DNA of 64,000 nt from Burkholderia lata (GCF_000012945.1 NC_007510.1:2170001-2234000); one strand, 5' to 3'. Counted from the stretch's first letter, positions 17,293-26,758 are shown. The notes: a model not told the origin generated them from the sequence alone. A program made the numbers and translations.

Positions 17293-18351
17293 TCAATAGC
17301 GCCACTCGCCGGCATCGCGCAGCAGTTGCCGCGACGACGCGTAGCGCAGCGTGCGGCCGACATCGACCGTCAGCGGCCCGCGCCAGTCGAGCGAGATCTC
17401 GTAGCGATCGCCGCGCGCGACCTCGATCTCGCGCTCGCCGTCGAACGCGAGCGTGCCGTGCTCGAACGGAATCGTCTGCCAGGCACCCGGCTCGAGCCGC
17501 TCGCAACTGCGCATCACGACGCGATCGACGCGGCCCGGTGCAATCGGCGCGACGAGCGGCGTGCCGGCCGTCTTGCCTTCGCCCGCGAAACGCATCGCGA
17601 GCCCGTGCGGCGCGCTGCGTTCGAGCGGCGCCCACGCGCCGCCGAGCGCGGACAGGCCGATCCCGTCCGGTTCCGCAAACGTCAGGTAGAGCGAATCGAT
17701 GTCGTCGGAACCCGAGATCGCGCGGGCGCCGATGAAACGCTGCCGCGCAGCGCACACGTCGACGAGCGCGATCTCCTCGCGCCCCGGCTGCGCGCCCGCC
17801 ACGCAGCGCACGACGAGCCGCTTGTTGCGCGTGAACGCGACTTCGGCCGGCACCGCGCCGGTCGCGGCGAGTCCTGCCGCGACGCCGGCGACGGTGGCTT
17901 CGCGATGTTCGGGAAATGCGTTGTTGGTACCGGTGGACAGCGCGACGAGCGGCGTCGCGCCGCAGTGCGCGGCCACGGCGCGATGGGTACCGTCGCCGCC
18001 GAGCACGACGATCAGCGCGACTTCCATCCGGTGCAGGTAGGCAGCACCGGCCTGGGTATCGGCGACGGAGTCGGTGATCGGCAGGTCGACGAATTCGACT
18101 TCGGGCCAGCGCTCGTGCCGCGCGACCGCCCGATGCGTGTCGATCGCACGCAGCAGCAGCGTCGCGATGCCCGTCCGGTCGCGCAGCGTCAGCACGCGCT
18201 CGACGCCCATCGCGCCGAGGCCGGCCAGCAGGCGCACGATCATGTTCGCCTTCTCGGCCGTCGGAAACACGGAGGCATGCGTCGTAAGGCGGCGGATGTC
18301 GCGCCCCGATGCGGGGTTCGCGATCACGCCAACGGTAACGGGCGTCGTCAC
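17293..18351 (-). CDS. acoX: Acetoin catabolism protein AcoX (NAD-kinase-like)
   Basis: The first gene of the aco operon, encoding a protein related to ATP-NAD kinases but of unknown biochemical role. It shows the family nucleotide-binding signature GGDGTHR and the second motif STGTNNAFP. I choose the GTG at 18351 (VTTPVTVGVIANPASGRD, 352 residues), which has a GGAGA Shine-Dalgarno seven bases upstream and gives the length known for AcoX. An ATG at 18450 in the same frame would add 33 residues, but these are low-complexity and lie only about 20 nt from the predicted transcription start. In Cupriavidus acoX likewise precedes acoA. Confidence 0.88.
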   Translation of the reverse strand: MTTPVTVGVIANPASGRDIRRLTTHASVFPTAEKANMIVRLLAGLGAMGVERVLTLRDRTGIATLLLRAIDTHRAVARHERWPEVEFVDLPITDSVADTQAGAAYLHRMEVALIVVLGGDGTHRAVAAHCGATPLVALSTGTNNAFPEHREATVAGVAAGLAATGAVPAEVAFTRNKRLVVRCVAGAQPGREEIALVDVCAARQRFIGARAISGSDDIDSLYLTFAEPDGIGLSALGGAWAPLERSAPHGLAMRFAGEGKTAGTPLVAPIAPGRVDRVVMRSCERLEPGAWQTIPFEHGTLAFDGEREIEVARGDRYEISLDWRGPLTVDVGRTLRYASSRQLLRDAGEWRY

Positions 18352-18482
18352 GGGTTTGTCTCCATCCAGTTGGCCGGCCGCGGCGCGTTGGCGTGCCGCG
18401 GCCCTGCCTGTCTCGTCCGCTGCCATCATCGGGTGGCGGATCGTCGTCATCGACGCGACCGCGCCGACTTGCCCGTGATATC

Positions 18483-18498
18483 TGCAAGCGGCGTGCCA
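18483..18498 (-). promoter_or_regulatory. Sigma-54 promoter of the aco operon
   Basis: On the minus strand TGGCACGCCGCTTGCA matches the sigma-54 consensus TGGCACG-N4-TTGCA at every conserved position, with the invariant GG (-24) and GC (-12) correctly spaced. Transcription should start near 18472, giving a leader of about 120 nt before the GTG of acoX. The divergent AcoR carries the GAFTGA loop needed to activate sigma-54 RNA polymerase, which matches this promoter type. Confidence 0.93.
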
Positions 18499-18744
18499 TC
18501 GTGCGTGCGATGAACGTGAAACCCTTGTGAATGCTGACGAGACGGGGATGCCCGTGTTTCGGATTCGCTGCTGGAAGGACCGAGAGTGCGGCCATTCGGC
18601 CCGCTCGTCTCACATCGCCGATTCAACGAAACGGCCGCCGCGACGCCGGTGCAAGCGCACCACTGCGCCCGCAAACCCCGCGGTATCGCGGCGGCGCGCA
18701 GGCCGCGTCATGCCGGACGATCGCCGCAGCGCGCACATGAACGT

Positions 18745-18794
18745 GTCTCAACGACACGAGACGGCCCGCGATACCGGTGAGACGAACGTCTCAC
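18745..18794. promoter_or_regulatory. Inverted repeats, candidate AcoR enhancer sites
   Basis: GTGAGACGAACGTCTCAC at 18777-18794 is an 18-nt palindrome with 8-bp arms. GTCTC-N8-GAGAC at 18745-18762 is a second, looser copy of the same half-sites. Single half-sites also occur at 18606-18613 (CGTCTCAC) and 18538-18545. The pair lies about 250-310 nt upstream of the sigma-54 promoter, a usual enhancer distance, and about 90 nt before acoR, so it could also mediate autoregulation. I see no other structure or gene in the 534-nt acoX-acoR gap. Confidence 0.6.
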
Positions 18795-18885
18795 GCCCGC
18801 CGCGTGCTGCGATGCAATGTGATCCGTCGAACCGGATGTGCTACAAGAACATCGCATCCCCCGCCGTACGGAACCGGAGCCGACC

Positions 18886-20802
18886 ATGCCTTACGCCGTC
18901 CCCCAGGCCCAGCACGCCGACCGTGTGCTCGGCGCGCTCGCCGGACGCCTGCCCGCGCCGGCCGAATCCACGCGCCTCGTGTCGTCGTGGCAACGGTCGC
19001 TGGAGCGCTACTGTCTCGACCCCGCTTCTTCGATCGGCCCGCGCGTGCTGACCGCGGCCGAGCTGCGTGAAGTGCGCGACAAGGAGGAAGCCTTCCTGCG
19101 TGCGTCGGGCCAATGCCTGACGCGGCTGCACGACATGATCCGCGTCGCCGACTACTGCGTGATGCTGACCGACGCGCACGGCGTGACGATCGACTACCGG
19201 ATCGACCGCGAGCGCCGCAACGACTTCCGCCATGCCGGGCTGCACATCGGCTCGTGCTGGTCGGAAAGCGAGGAAGGCACATGCGGTGTCGCGAATGTGC
19301 TGACCGATCTCGCGCCGATCACCGTACACAAGACCGATCACTTTCGCGCGGCATTCACGACGCTCACCTGCAGCGCCGCGCCGATCTTCTCGCCGGGCGG
19401 CGAACTGATCGGCGTGCTCGACGCGTCGGCCGTTCATTCACCCGACGGCCGCGACAGCCAGCGTCTCGTCTATCAGCTCGTGCGGCAGAGCGCGGCGCTG
19501 ATCGAGGATGGCTACTTCGTGCACAGCACCGCGCAGCACTGGATCCTGTTCGGGCATCCGAATCGTCACTACGTCGAAGCGCAACCGGAGTGGCTGATCG
19601 CGTTCGACGAATGCGGCAACATCGTCGCCGCGAACCGGCAGGCGCGCGACGCGCTGCCGGCGCTGCGCGAACCGCGCCATATCGACGAGATCTTCGATGC
19701 GACCGAGATGCCGCTGCGCGATGCCGCGCGGCTCGATGCGATCGTCGCGCTGCGGCTGCGCGCAACCGGTGCGCCGCTCTATGCGCGGCTGCGTGCACCG
19801 CTACGGCGCCCCGGCCGCGAACCCGGCACGGCCTCGCGCCGCCCGGGCACCGCGCAACGCCACGTCGGCGCGCTGACGCCGTTCCTGCACAGCAACGACG
19901 CGCATATCGCGCAACAGGCCGAGCTCGCGCTGCGCGTCGCGAGCAAGCGGCTGCCGATTCTCGTGCTCGGCGAAACCGGTGCGGGGAAGGAAGTATTCGC
20001 GCGCGCGATCCACGATGCCGGTGCGCGGCGCGCTCGGCCGTTCGTCGCGGTCAACTGCGGCGCGCTGCCGGAAGCGCTGATCGAGAGCGAACTGTTCGGC
20101 TATGCGGCCGGCGCGTTCACCGGCGCACGCAAGCATGGCGCGCGCGGCAAGATCGCGCTCGCCGACGGCGGCACGCTGTTCCTCGACGAAATCGGCGACA
20201 TGCCGCTCGCGTTGCAGACGCGCCTGCTGCGCGTGCTCTCCGATGGCGAAGTCGTGCCGCTCGGCAGCGACACGCCCGTACGCGTCGATCTCGACGTGAT
20301 CTGCGCGACGCACCGCGATCTCGCACGCATGGTGGCCGACGGCACGTTCCGCGAGGACCTGTACTACCGGCTGAGCGGCGCGACGTTCGAACTGCCGCCG
20401 CTGCGCGAGCGCGCCGATGTGCGCGACGTGATCGCCGCCGTATTCGCCGAAGAGGCGCAGGCAACCGGCCACGTGCTGACGCTCGATGCGACGCTCGCCG
20501 AACAGCTCGCCGCGTATCCGTGGCCCGGCAATGTGCGGCAATTGCGCAACGTGCTGCGCTATGCGTGCGCGGTGTGCGACGCCGCGCGCGTGACGCGGCA
20601 GGATCTGCCGGCCGATATCGCCGCGCAGCTCGGCGGCACGTCGCCCGGCATGCTGCCCGACGACGAACGCGGCCGCATCGTCGCGGCGCTCACCGCACAT
20701 CGCTGGCGGCCCGACGCGGCCGCGCAGGCGCTCGGCATCTCGCGCGCGACGCTGTACCGACGCATCGCGAAGCACCGGATCGTCGCGCCACATCGCGCGT
20801 GA
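18886..20802 (+). CDS. acoR: Sigma-54-dependent activator AcoR
   Basis: A 638-residue enhancer-binding protein. Residues of about 60-210 form a GAF-type sensory region with several cysteines (Cys91, Cys124, Cys133, Cys162). A less conserved PAS-like stretch follows at about 230-300. The AAA+ domain has Walker A GETGAGKE at 362-369, the sigma-54 contact loop GAFTGA at 409-414 and Walker B around LFLDEIGD. The C-terminus is a Fis-type helix-turn-helix ([16 protein letters not shown]). An in-frame ATG at 18838 exists, but the one at 18886 has a GGAG Shine-Dalgarno. Divergence from acoX and the sigma-54 promoter there identify it as the acetoin regulator. Confidence 0.93.
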   Translation: MPYAVPQAQHADRVLGALAGRLPAPAESTRLVSSWQRSLERYCLDPASSIGPRVLTAAELREVRDKEEAFLRASGQCLTRLHDMIRVADYCVMLTDAHGVTIDYRIDRERRNDFRHAGLHIGSCWSESEEGTCGVANVLTDLAPITVHKTDHFRAAFTTLTCSAAPIFSPGGELIGVLDASAVHSPDGRDSQRLVYQLVRQSAALIEDGYFVHSTAQHWILFGHPNRHYVEAQPEWLIAFDECGNIVAANRQARDALPALREPRHIDEIFDATEMPLRDAARLDAIVALRLRATGAPLYARLRAPLRRPGREPGTASRRPGTAQRHVGALTPFLHSNDAHIAQQAELALRVASKRLPILVLGETGAGKEVFARAIHDAGARRARPFVAVNCGALPEALIESELFGYAAGAFTGARKHGARGKIALADGGTLFLDEIGDMPLALQTRLLRVLSDGEVVPLGSDTPVRVDLDVICATHRDLARMVADGTFREDLYYRLSGATFELPPLRERADVRDVIAAVFAEEAQATGHVLTLDATLAEQLAAYPWPGNVRQLRNVLRYACAVCDAARVTRQDLPADIAAQLGGTSPGMLPDDERGRIVAALTAHRWRPDAAAQALGISRATLYRRIAKHRIVAPHRA

Positions 20803-20821
20803 CGCGCTGGCGCGCGCTTCG

Positions 20822-21256
20822 TCATGCGGGCTGCCCGGCCGCTTCGTTCACGTCTGCCGCATTGCCGGCCGCTTCATCACGCCGCGTAAACACTTCGTGC
20901 GCGGCGAACAACGCGTTGAGTGCGGCCGGCATACCCGCGTACACGGCCATCTGCATGAACACCTCGACGATCTCGTCGCGCGTGCAGCCGACGTTCAGCG
21001 CGGCCTCGATATGCACCTTCAACTGCGGCTGCGCGTTGCCGAGTGCGGCCAGCGCCGCGATCGTCGCGATTTCTCGCGCTTTCAGGTCGAGCTGCGGCCG
21101 GCTGTAGATGTCGCCGAAGCTGAACTCGACCAGGAGCCGCCCAAAGTCCGGTGCAATCGGCGCCAGCGCCGCGATCACGCGCTCGCCCACTTCGCCGTCG
21201 ATTTCCTTCAGTTTGTTCCAGCCGCGCGTGTAGCGGTCTTCAACGAGTCGTTCCAT
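20822..21256 (-). CDS. Carboxymuconolactone decarboxylase (AhpD-like) family protein
   Basis: A small CMD-family protein of about 144 residues, resembling the PcaC group. The conserved core is LDLKAREIATIAALAALG, then the VHIEAALNVGCTRDEIVEV helix-loop-helix and the MQMAVYAGMPAALNAL tail. The CxxC thiol pair of AhpD-type peroxidase partners is absent, so a peroxidase role is unlikely. Starts at 21265 and 21256 are both possible; 21256 has an AGGA at better spacing. It overlaps or abuts the end of the upstream MerR gene and is likely its target. The substrate is unknown. Confidence 0.82.
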   Translation of the reverse strand: MERLVEDRYTRGWNKLKEIDGEVGERVIAALAPIAPDFGRLLVEFSFGDIYSRPQLDLKAREIATIAALAALGNAQPQLKVHIEAALNVGCTRDEIVEVFMQMAVYAGMPAALNALFAAHEVFTRRDEAAGNAADVNEAAGQPA

Positions 21257-21701
21257 TGTGTCCATCCTGTTCCGATAGGGAGTGAGAAGGTCTTGCCCGT
21301 CGTGCCATCTCCCGCTCCTGCGCCTCGTAGTTCACGATCTTGTCGCTGATCACGTCGAGGCTCGCCTGCAGCTCCGCGATATGCGCGCGCACCGCGTCGC
21401 GATGCGTGATCAGCAGGTCGCGCCGCGCACCGAAGGTCGACTCGCCTTGCGCGCGCAGCGTCGCGAATGCCTGCATCTGCGCGATCGGCATGCCGGTCGC
21501 CTTCAGGCGCATCACGAAGGCCAGCCAGTCAAGGTCGGCCGGTGCATAGAGCCGGTGCCCGGCCGCCGTGCGCGAAATCGCGCGCAGCAGGCCGGCCTGC
21601 TCGTAGTACCGCAGCGTATGCGTCGACAGGCCGGTCATTTCGGCGACCTGGCCGATCGTCAGCGGGCCAGTGGCGTGAGGTTGGGATACGGTTTTCGACA
21701 T
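21240..21701 (-). CDS. MerR family transcriptional regulator
   Basis: A 153-residue MerR-type regulator. The helix-turn-helix and wing occupy residues 14-80 (TIGQVAEMTGLSTHTLRYYE and AAGHRLYAPADLDWLAFV). The dimerisation helix is at about 100-140. It resembles regulators of small dehydrogenase/CMD genes that respond to electrophiles, but lacks a cysteine, so thiol chemistry cannot be the trigger. Its 3' end overlaps the CMD-family gene, which suggests co-regulation. The predicted -10 lies so close to the ATG that the mRNA would be nearly leaderless. Confidence 0.85.
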   Translation of the reverse strand: MSKTVSQPHATGPLTIGQVAEMTGLSTHTLRYYEQAGLLRAISRTAAGHRLYAPADLDWLAFVMRLKATGMPIAQMQAFATLRAQGESTFGARRDLLITHRDAVRAHIAELQASLDVISDKIVNYEAQEREMARRARPSHSLSEQDGHNGTTR

Positions 21702-21711
21702 GGCAGGAACA

Positions 21712-21742
21712 AGGTTAGGAGTTAGAGTTCACTCTAAGTCAA
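21712..21742 (-). promoter_or_regulatory. MerR-type promoter with long spacer and dyad
   Basis: On the minus strand TTGACT (21742-21737) and TAACCT (21717-21712) are separated by 19 nt, the over-long spacer characteristic of MerR-controlled promoters. The dyad TTAGAGT-TC-ACTCTAA (plus-strand reading, 21722-21737) lies inside the spacer. The regulator's own ATG follows at 21701. Confidence 0.75.
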
Positions 21743-21987
21743 GGCCTATCGAACAGCCAGTGCAACGATTGTCGGCGACACCCCGGCGACACCGTAAAGA
21801 ATGGTCAAAACCGCCGCTCGACGCGGGTTTCTGTCTTTACAGCGCCGCAAGCCTTCAGCAAGATTCGGTCAGCCTGTCTTAAAAAGGGCACGCATTTGTC
21901 CTATGCTTAACGGCGACGCCCGGCCACGCCTCGCCCCGCCGTCCGTTGCAACAGCCATTCATCCGTCAGAACCAGGGAGCCTTTGCC

Positions 21988-22611
21988 ATGCTGAAAAAGC
22001 TGCTGATGCTGTTCGTCGCGCTATCGCTGTCGCTCGCCGCGGGCCTTGCCGCAGCCGTCGAAGTCAACACGGCTGACCAGGCCACGCTCGAATCGGTGAA
22101 GGGTCTCGGGCCCGTGAAGTCGAAGGCGATCATCGACGAACGCACCAAGAACGGCCCGTTCAAGGACGCGGACGATCTCGCGAACCGCGTGAAGGGCCTC
22201 GGCACGAAGTCGGTCGGGCATCTCGAGGAAAACGGCCTGACGATCGGCGGCTCGGCGACGCCGCCGAAGGGCGTGAAGCTGTCGAAGCCGGCCGCGACGA
22301 CATCGGCAACGACGTCGGCCACCACGTCCGCAACGACGTCGGCAGGCACGGCGTCGACGTCCACGACCGCGACGGCCGGCACGACGGCCACGGCACCGGC
22401 ACCGGCGGCAAGCGCGCCGGATGCGGCGACGAAGCCGGCCAAGGCCAAGCGCATGACGAAGAAGGAAAAGGCGGCCGCAGCAGCGGCGGCATCCGCCGAT
22501 GCGGGTGCGAGCGCACCGGCCGCCGCATCGTCGGCAAAAGCGACGAAGGGTTCGAAGAAGAAAAGCAAGAAGGACAAGGCAGCCTCCGCCGCCGCGGCGT
22601 CGGGCGCCTGA
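21988..22611 (+). CDS. ComEA-like helix-hairpin-helix protein with Ala/Thr/Lys-rich tail
   Basis: A 207-residue exported protein. Residues 1-24 are a signal peptide (MLKKLLMLFVALSLSLAAG). Residues 25-85 form a ComEA-type helix-hairpin-helix pair (VEVNTADQATLESVKGLGPV, GLGTKSVGHLEENGL) that usually binds DNA. From about residue 95 there is a low-complexity tail with four TTSA repeats and then Lys/Ala-rich blocks (MTKKEKAAAAAAAS, GSKKKSKKDKAAS), resembling a histone H1 tail. I start it at 21988 because a GGGAG Shine-Dalgarno precedes this ATG and the signal peptide begins there. It may take part in DNA uptake or simply coat DNA in the periplasm; no competence genes are near. Confidence 0.8.
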   Translation: MLKKLLMLFVALSLSLAAGLAAAVEVNTADQATLESVKGLGPVKSKAIIDERTKNGPFKDADDLANRVKGLGTKSVGHLEENGLTIGGSATPPKGVKLSKPAATTSATTSATTSATTSAGTASTSTTATAGTTATAPAPAASAPDAATKPAKAKRMTKKEKAAAAAAASADAGASAPAAASSAKATKGSKKKSKKDKAASAAAASGA

Positions 22612-22699
22612 TGTGCGCCGCGCGCGCGACGGCGTGCGCGCGGCATTCGTTCAACGGGCGCCCACAGCGTGGCGCCCTTATCGGTAAAGGTGAAGAACC

Positions 22700-23137
22700 A
22701 TGGGTCTCCTCGACATCGTTGGCGGTCTGCTCGGCGGCCAGGCCGGCGGCAACTCGCAAAGCGCGCTGATCACGACCGCGCTCGAATTCATCAACAACCA
22801 GCCGGGCGGCCTGAACGGCCTGATCGAGAAGTTCAAGGCCGGCGGCGCCGGCGACGTCATCGGTTCGTGGGTCGGCACCGGCCAGAACCAGCCGATTTCG
22901 CCGGACGCGCTGCAGAACGTGCTGGGCTCGGACGCGATCGGTGCGCTCGCGAGCAAGTTCGGTGTCGATCCGTCGATGGCCTCGACCGTGCTCGCGCAAG
23001 TGCTGCCGCACGTCGTCAACCACGCGACGCCGGACGGCGCCGTGCCGGCCGATGGCCAGGCACAGGTCGACCCGTCGAACGTGCTCGGCTCGCTGTCGCA
23101 GATCGCCGGCATGTTCGGCGGCAACAAGCAGGGCTGA
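22700..23137 (+). CDS. YidB/DUF937 family protein
   Basis: A 145-residue small protein of the YidB (DUF937) family, function unknown. It is Gly/Gln/Asn-rich, beginning MGLLDIVGGLLGGQAGG. It contains the family segment GDVIGSWVGTGQNQPISPD followed by a helical domain with KFGVDPSMASTVLAQVLP, and ends in a short Gly-rich tail. There is no signal peptide. The GGTGAAG just upstream acts as Shine-Dalgarno. It follows the ComEA-like gene by 88 nt and converges on clpB across a shared terminator. Confidence 0.85.
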   Translation: MGLLDIVGGLLGGQAGGNSQSALITTALEFINNQPGGLNGLIEKFKAGGAGDVIGSWVGTGQNQPISPDALQNVLGSDAIGALASKFGVDPSMASTVLAQVLPHVVNHATPDGAVPADGQAQVDPSNVLGSLSQIAGMFGGNKQG

Positions 23138-23170
23138 TTCGAACCCTGCATCGTTGCGACACCCCATAAG

Positions 23171-23202
23171 CAAACACCCCGCCTGAGCGGGGTGTTTGTT
23201 TT
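23171..23202. terminator. Bidirectional terminator between the YidB-like gene and clpB
   Basis: AAACACCCCGC pairs with GCGGGGTGTTT around a 4-nt loop. T-rich sequence follows on the plus strand and A/T-rich sequence flanks the other side, so it can serve both convergent genes. Confidence 0.85.
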
Positions 23203-23237
23203 GGTGCGCCCGGTACGAGCCGGGCGGCAGGCAGCGA

Positions 23238-25835
23238 TCAGTGAACGACGCGGTCGAACACGAACTTGCCGTCGTGGATATCGACCGGAATCACATCCTT
23301 CGGACCGAAGCGGCCCGCGAGGATGAGCTTCGCGACCGGGTTCTCGATCTCCTGCTGGATCGCGCGCTTCAGCGGACGCGCACCGAACAGCGGATCGTAG
23401 CCGACCTTGCCGATCTGTTCGAGCGCCGCTTCCGACACGTCGAGCGCCATGTCGAGCTTCGCAAGCCGGTCGTGCAGGCGTGCGAGCTGGATCTTCGCGA
23501 TCGACTCGATGTTGCTGCGGTCGAGCGCATGGAACACGACGACGTCGTCGATCCGGTTCAGGAACTCGGGGCGGAAATGCTGCTTCACCTCGAGCCACAC
23601 GGCATCCTTGATCTCTTCCTGCGGCGCACCCGTCATCGCCTGGATCACCTGCGAGCCGAGGTTCGACGTCATCACGATCACCGTGTTCTTGAAGTCGACC
23701 GTGCGCCCCTGCCCGTCCGTCATGCGGCCGTCGTCAAGCACCTGCAGCAGCACGTTGAACACGTCCGGATGCGCCTTCTCGATCTCGTCGAGCAGGATCA
23801 CGCTGTACGGCTTGCGACGCACGGCTTCCGTCAGGTAGCCGCCTTCCTCGTAGCCGACATAGCCCGGCGGCGCGCCGATCAGCCGCGCGACGCTGTGCTT
23901 CTCCATGAACTCGCTCATGTCGATGCGGATCAGGTGCTCTTCCGAATCGAACAGGAACGACGCCAGCGCCTTGCACAGCTCGGTCTTGCCGACACCCGTC
24001 GGGCCGAGGAACAGGAACGAGCCGTACGGACGGTTCGGATCGGCGAGACCCGCGCGCGAACGGCGGATCGCGTCGGCCACCGCACTGATCGCCTCGTGCT
24101 GGCCGACCACGCGCTCATGCAGCTTTTCCTCGATGTGCAGCAGCTTCTCGCGTTCGCCCTGCATCATTCGCGACACCGGAATCCCGGTCGAACGCGACAC
24201 GACTTCCGCGATTTCCTCGGCGCCGACCTGCGTGCGCAGCAGGCGCGGACGCGTCGGGTTGTGCTGCTCCTGCTCTTCGGCCTGCGTGACCTGCTTCAGT
24301 TGCGCCTCGAGCTGCGGCAGCTTGCCGTACTGCAGCTCGGCAACCTTCTCCAGCTTGCCGTCACGCTGCAGCCGTGCGATGTCCGCACGCACCTTCTCGA
24401 TCTCTTCCTTCAGCTGTGCGCTGCCCTGCACCGCGGCCTTCTCGGCGGTCCAGATCTCTTCCAGATCCGCGTACTCGCGGCCGAGGCGTTCGATCTCTTC
24501 CTCGATCAGCTGCAGGCGCTTCTGCGACGCTTCGTCCTGCTCCTTCTTCACGGCTTCGCGCTCGATCTTCAGCTGGATCAGACGACGATCGAGCTTGTCC
24601 ATCTCTTCGGGCTTCGAATCGATTTCCATCTTGATCTTCGAAGCGGCTTCGTCGATCAGGTCGATGGCCTTGTCCGGCAGGAAGCGATCGGTGATGTAGC
24701 GGTGCGACAGCTCGGCCGCGGCGACGATCGCCGGGTCGGTGATGTCGACGCCGTGGTGCAGTTCGTACTTCTCCTGCAGCCCGCGCAGGATCGCGATCGT
24801 CGCCTCGACGCTCGGCTCGTCGACGAGCACCTTCTGGAAGCGGCGCTCGAGCGCGGCATCCTTCTCGATGTACTTGCGGTATTCGTCGAGCGTGGTCGCG
24901 CCGATGCAATGCAGCTCGCCGCGCGACAGCGCCGGCTTCAGCATGTTGCCCGCATCCATCGCGCCTTCGGCCTTGCCTGCACCGACCATCGTGTGGATTT
25001 CGTCGATGAAGACGATCGTCTGGCCTTCATCCTTCGCGATGTCGTTGAGCACCGCCTTCAGGCGCTCCTCGAATTCGCCGCGATACTTCGCGCCGGCGAG
25101 CAGTGCGGCCATGTCGAGCGACAGCACGCGCTTGCCCTTGAGCGTCTCGGGCACTTCGCCGTTGACGATCCGCTGCGCGAGCCCTTCGACGATCGCCGTC
25201 TTGCCGACACCCGGCTCGCCGATCAGCACCGGGTTGTTCTTGGTGCGGCGCTGCAGGATCTGGATCGAACGGCGGATTTCGTCGTCGCGGCCGATCACCG
25301 GATCGAGCTTGCCCGCCCGGGCGCGCTCGGTCAGGTCGACCGTGTATTTCTTCAGTGCCTCGCGCTGACTTTCGGCGTCCTGGCTGTGCACCTGCGAGCC
25401 GCCGCGCACCGCGGCGATCGCGGCTTCCAGCGCCTTGCGCGTGAGGCCGTGCTGGCGCGCGAGCTTGCCGGCGTCGCCCTTGTCGTCGGACACGGCGAGC
25501 AGGAACATCTCGCTCGCGATGAACGTGTCGTTGAGCTTCTGCGCTTCCTTGTCGGCCTGGTTCAGCAGCCCGGAGAGTTCACGGCCGATCTGGATGTCGC
25601 CGCCCGTGCCCGTCACTTGCGGCAGGCGCGAGATGGCTTCGTTCAGCGCGCCTTGCAGCGCCTGAATGTGAACGCCCGCGCGCGACATCAGCGAGCGGGC
25701 GGAACCGTCCTGCTGCGCGACCAGCGCCGCGAGAACGTGAACGGGTTCGATGTATTGATTGTCGCGGCCTGCTGCGAGGCTTTGCGCATCCGCGAGTGCT
25801 TCCTGGAACTTGGTGGTGAGCTTGTCGATTCTCAT
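23238..25835 (-). CDS. clpB: Disaggregase chaperone ClpB
   Basis: An 865-residue hexameric AAA+ protein that, with DnaK, extracts polypeptides from aggregates after heat stress. The N domain is at 1-150, and the first ATPase has Walker A GEPGVGKT at 206-213. The long ClpB-specific coiled-coil middle domain is at about 410-530 (many Glu/Lys/Leu, including [13 protein letters not shown]). The second ATPase has GPTGVGKTE at about 605. There is no ClpP-binding IGF loop, consistent with a chaperone. A heat-shock-type promoter lies upstream. Confidence 0.98.
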   Translation of the reverse strand: MRIDKLTTKFQEALADAQSLAAGRDNQYIEPVHVLAALVAQQDGSARSLMSRAGVHIQALQGALNEAISRLPQVTGTGGDIQIGRELSGLLNQADKEAQKLNDTFIASEMFLLAVSDDKGDAGKLARQHGLTRKALEAAIAAVRGGSQVHSQDAESQREALKKYTVDLTERARAGKLDPVIGRDDEIRRSIQILQRRTKNNPVLIGEPGVGKTAIVEGLAQRIVNGEVPETLKGKRVLSLDMAALLAGAKYRGEFEERLKAVLNDIAKDEGQTIVFIDEIHTMVGAGKAEGAMDAGNMLKPALSRGELHCIGATTLDEYRKYIEKDAALERRFQKVLVDEPSVEATIAILRGLQEKYELHHGVDITDPAIVAAAELSHRYITDRFLPDKAIDLIDEAASKIKMEIDSKPEEMDKLDRRLIQLKIEREAVKKEQDEASQKRLQLIEEEIERLGREYADLEEIWTAEKAAVQGSAQLKEEIEKVRADIARLQRDGKLEKVAELQYGKLPQLEAQLKQVTQAEEQEQHNPTRPRLLRTQVGAEEIAEVVSRSTGIPVSRMMQGEREKLLHIEEKLHERVVGQHEAISAVADAIRRSRAGLADPNRPYGSFLFLGPTGVGKTELCKALASFLFDSEEHLIRIDMSEFMEKHSVARLIGAPPGYVGYEEGGYLTEAVRRKPYSVILLDEIEKAHPDVFNVLLQVLDDGRMTDGQGRTVDFKNTVIVMTSNLGSQVIQAMTGAPQEEIKDAVWLEVKQHFRPEFLNRIDDVVVFHALDRSNIESIAKIQLARLHDRLAKLDMALDVSEAALEQIGKVGYDPLFGARPLKRAIQQEIENPVAKLILAGRFGPKDVIPVDIHDGKFVFDRVVH

Positions 25836-25868
25836 TTAGTCGAGACCTCCAATTTTCGATTAACACCA

Positions 25869-25896
25869 AGATGAGGATGGTTATGCGGCTTTCAAG
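25869..25896 (-). promoter_or_regulatory. Sigma-32-like heat-shock promoter of clpB
   Basis: On the minus strand CTTGAAA (25896-25890) and CCTCATCT (25876-25869) are separated by 13 nt. They resemble the sigma-32 consensus CTTGAAA / CCCCATNT with one mismatch in the -10. It lies about 35 nt before the clpB start. Confidence 0.7.
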
Positions 25897-25992
25897 CGAA
25901 ATTCGGGTTGATTCAGCGCAAAAATCGATGGATATCCATGAAGCGGCCCCGGGACGGGCCGCGGCCGGCTCGGGAAGCGCGGCGAGCGCGTA

Positions 25993-26508
25993 TCAGCCGG
26001 CGGTCGACGGCGGTTCGACGGACACAGGGGCGTCTTCCGGCGACGGCTCGGCACGCATGCGCACGATCGGGCGGATGCCGAGCAACGCGACGAGCGGCGC
26101 AGCGGGTTCGACCAGTTCGCCGAGCGTGTGACGGTCGAGTTCGGCGAAGAACGCATCGCGCGCGGCCGCCAGCACGCCCTTCAACCGGCACTGCGGCTCG
26201 ATCACGCAGCCGCGCGACTCGCCCTCGGCCGAGAAGCAGCCGACCAGCGCAAAATCGCTCTCGGTCGCGCGCACGACCTGGCCGACGGTCAGTTGCAGCG
26301 ATTCGGGGAACAGCCGCAGCCCGCCATTGCGGCCACGGACGGTATCGACCCACCCCAGCTCGCCGAGCTGCTGCACGACTTTCATCAGATGGTTCTTCGA
26401 GATGCCGTAGGCGTCCGAGATCTCCTGGATCGTTGCGAGTCCCTCGCCACGCACGGCCAGGTACAGCATCACGCGCAGCGAATAGTCGGTGTAGTCGGTG
26501 AGTCTCAT
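25993..26508 (-). CDS. nsrR: Rrf2 family nitric-oxide sensor NsrR
   Basis: A 171-residue Rrf2-type repressor. The winged helix occupies residues 1-80 (MRLTDYTDYSLRVMLYLA, then ISKNHLMKVVQQLGELGWV, which is strongly NsrR-like). Three cluster cysteines are at 91, 101 and 107, spaced CX9CX5C, and Asp8, a cluster ligand in other NsrR proteins, is present. NsrR carries an Fe-S cluster that is destroyed by NO, releasing repression of NO-detoxifying genes. The divergent truncated globin gene fits such a regulon. The C-terminal 30 residues are a longer, Pro-rich tail. Confidence 0.85.
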   Translation of the reverse strand: MRLTDYTDYSLRVMLYLAVRGEGLATIQEISDAYGISKNHLMKVVQQLGELGWVDTVRGRNGGLRLFPESLQLTVGQVVRATESDFALVGCFSAEGESRGCVIEPQCRLKGVLAAARDAFFAELDRHTLGELVEPAAPLVALLGIRPIVRMRAEPSPEDAPVSVEPPSTAG

Positions 26509-26758
26509 GGGCGAATACGGAAAAGATCGATCGTGCCCCGATTACGTGAGCCGGGCCGATCGGGTTGCGCACGGGGCCGGTTGACGGCCCTGTTCCGCGG
26601 CCCCGGGTTGCCGGGATGGCGCGCGCGCAATAAGATGCGTGACACTTACACGTTTTTCAGGGGTTGTTGGACGCTATTTTGCGTCAAAATCCGGCCGGCG
26701 TCCTGCACGATGCCCGCGCCGCCGCCCCGTCGTTGCCTATTTCTCCGGCCCTTTTGCC

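Noticed and set aside
22297..22352. Short tandem repeats that could suggest a VNTR or CRISPR-like array
   Set aside because: They encode in-frame TTSA repeats in the ComEA-like protein, units are about 12 nt and there are no spacers.
23196..25874. Open frame of 892 codons antisense to clpB
   Set aside because: It mirrors clpB over its whole length. The long antisense frame is a side effect of the G/C-rich third codon positions and has no recognisable domain (Arg/Leu/His-rich).
26509..26758. Full NsrR palindrome before the globin gene
   Set aside because: Only one AAGATGC half-site is convincing; the second half does not match, so I did not list an operator feature.
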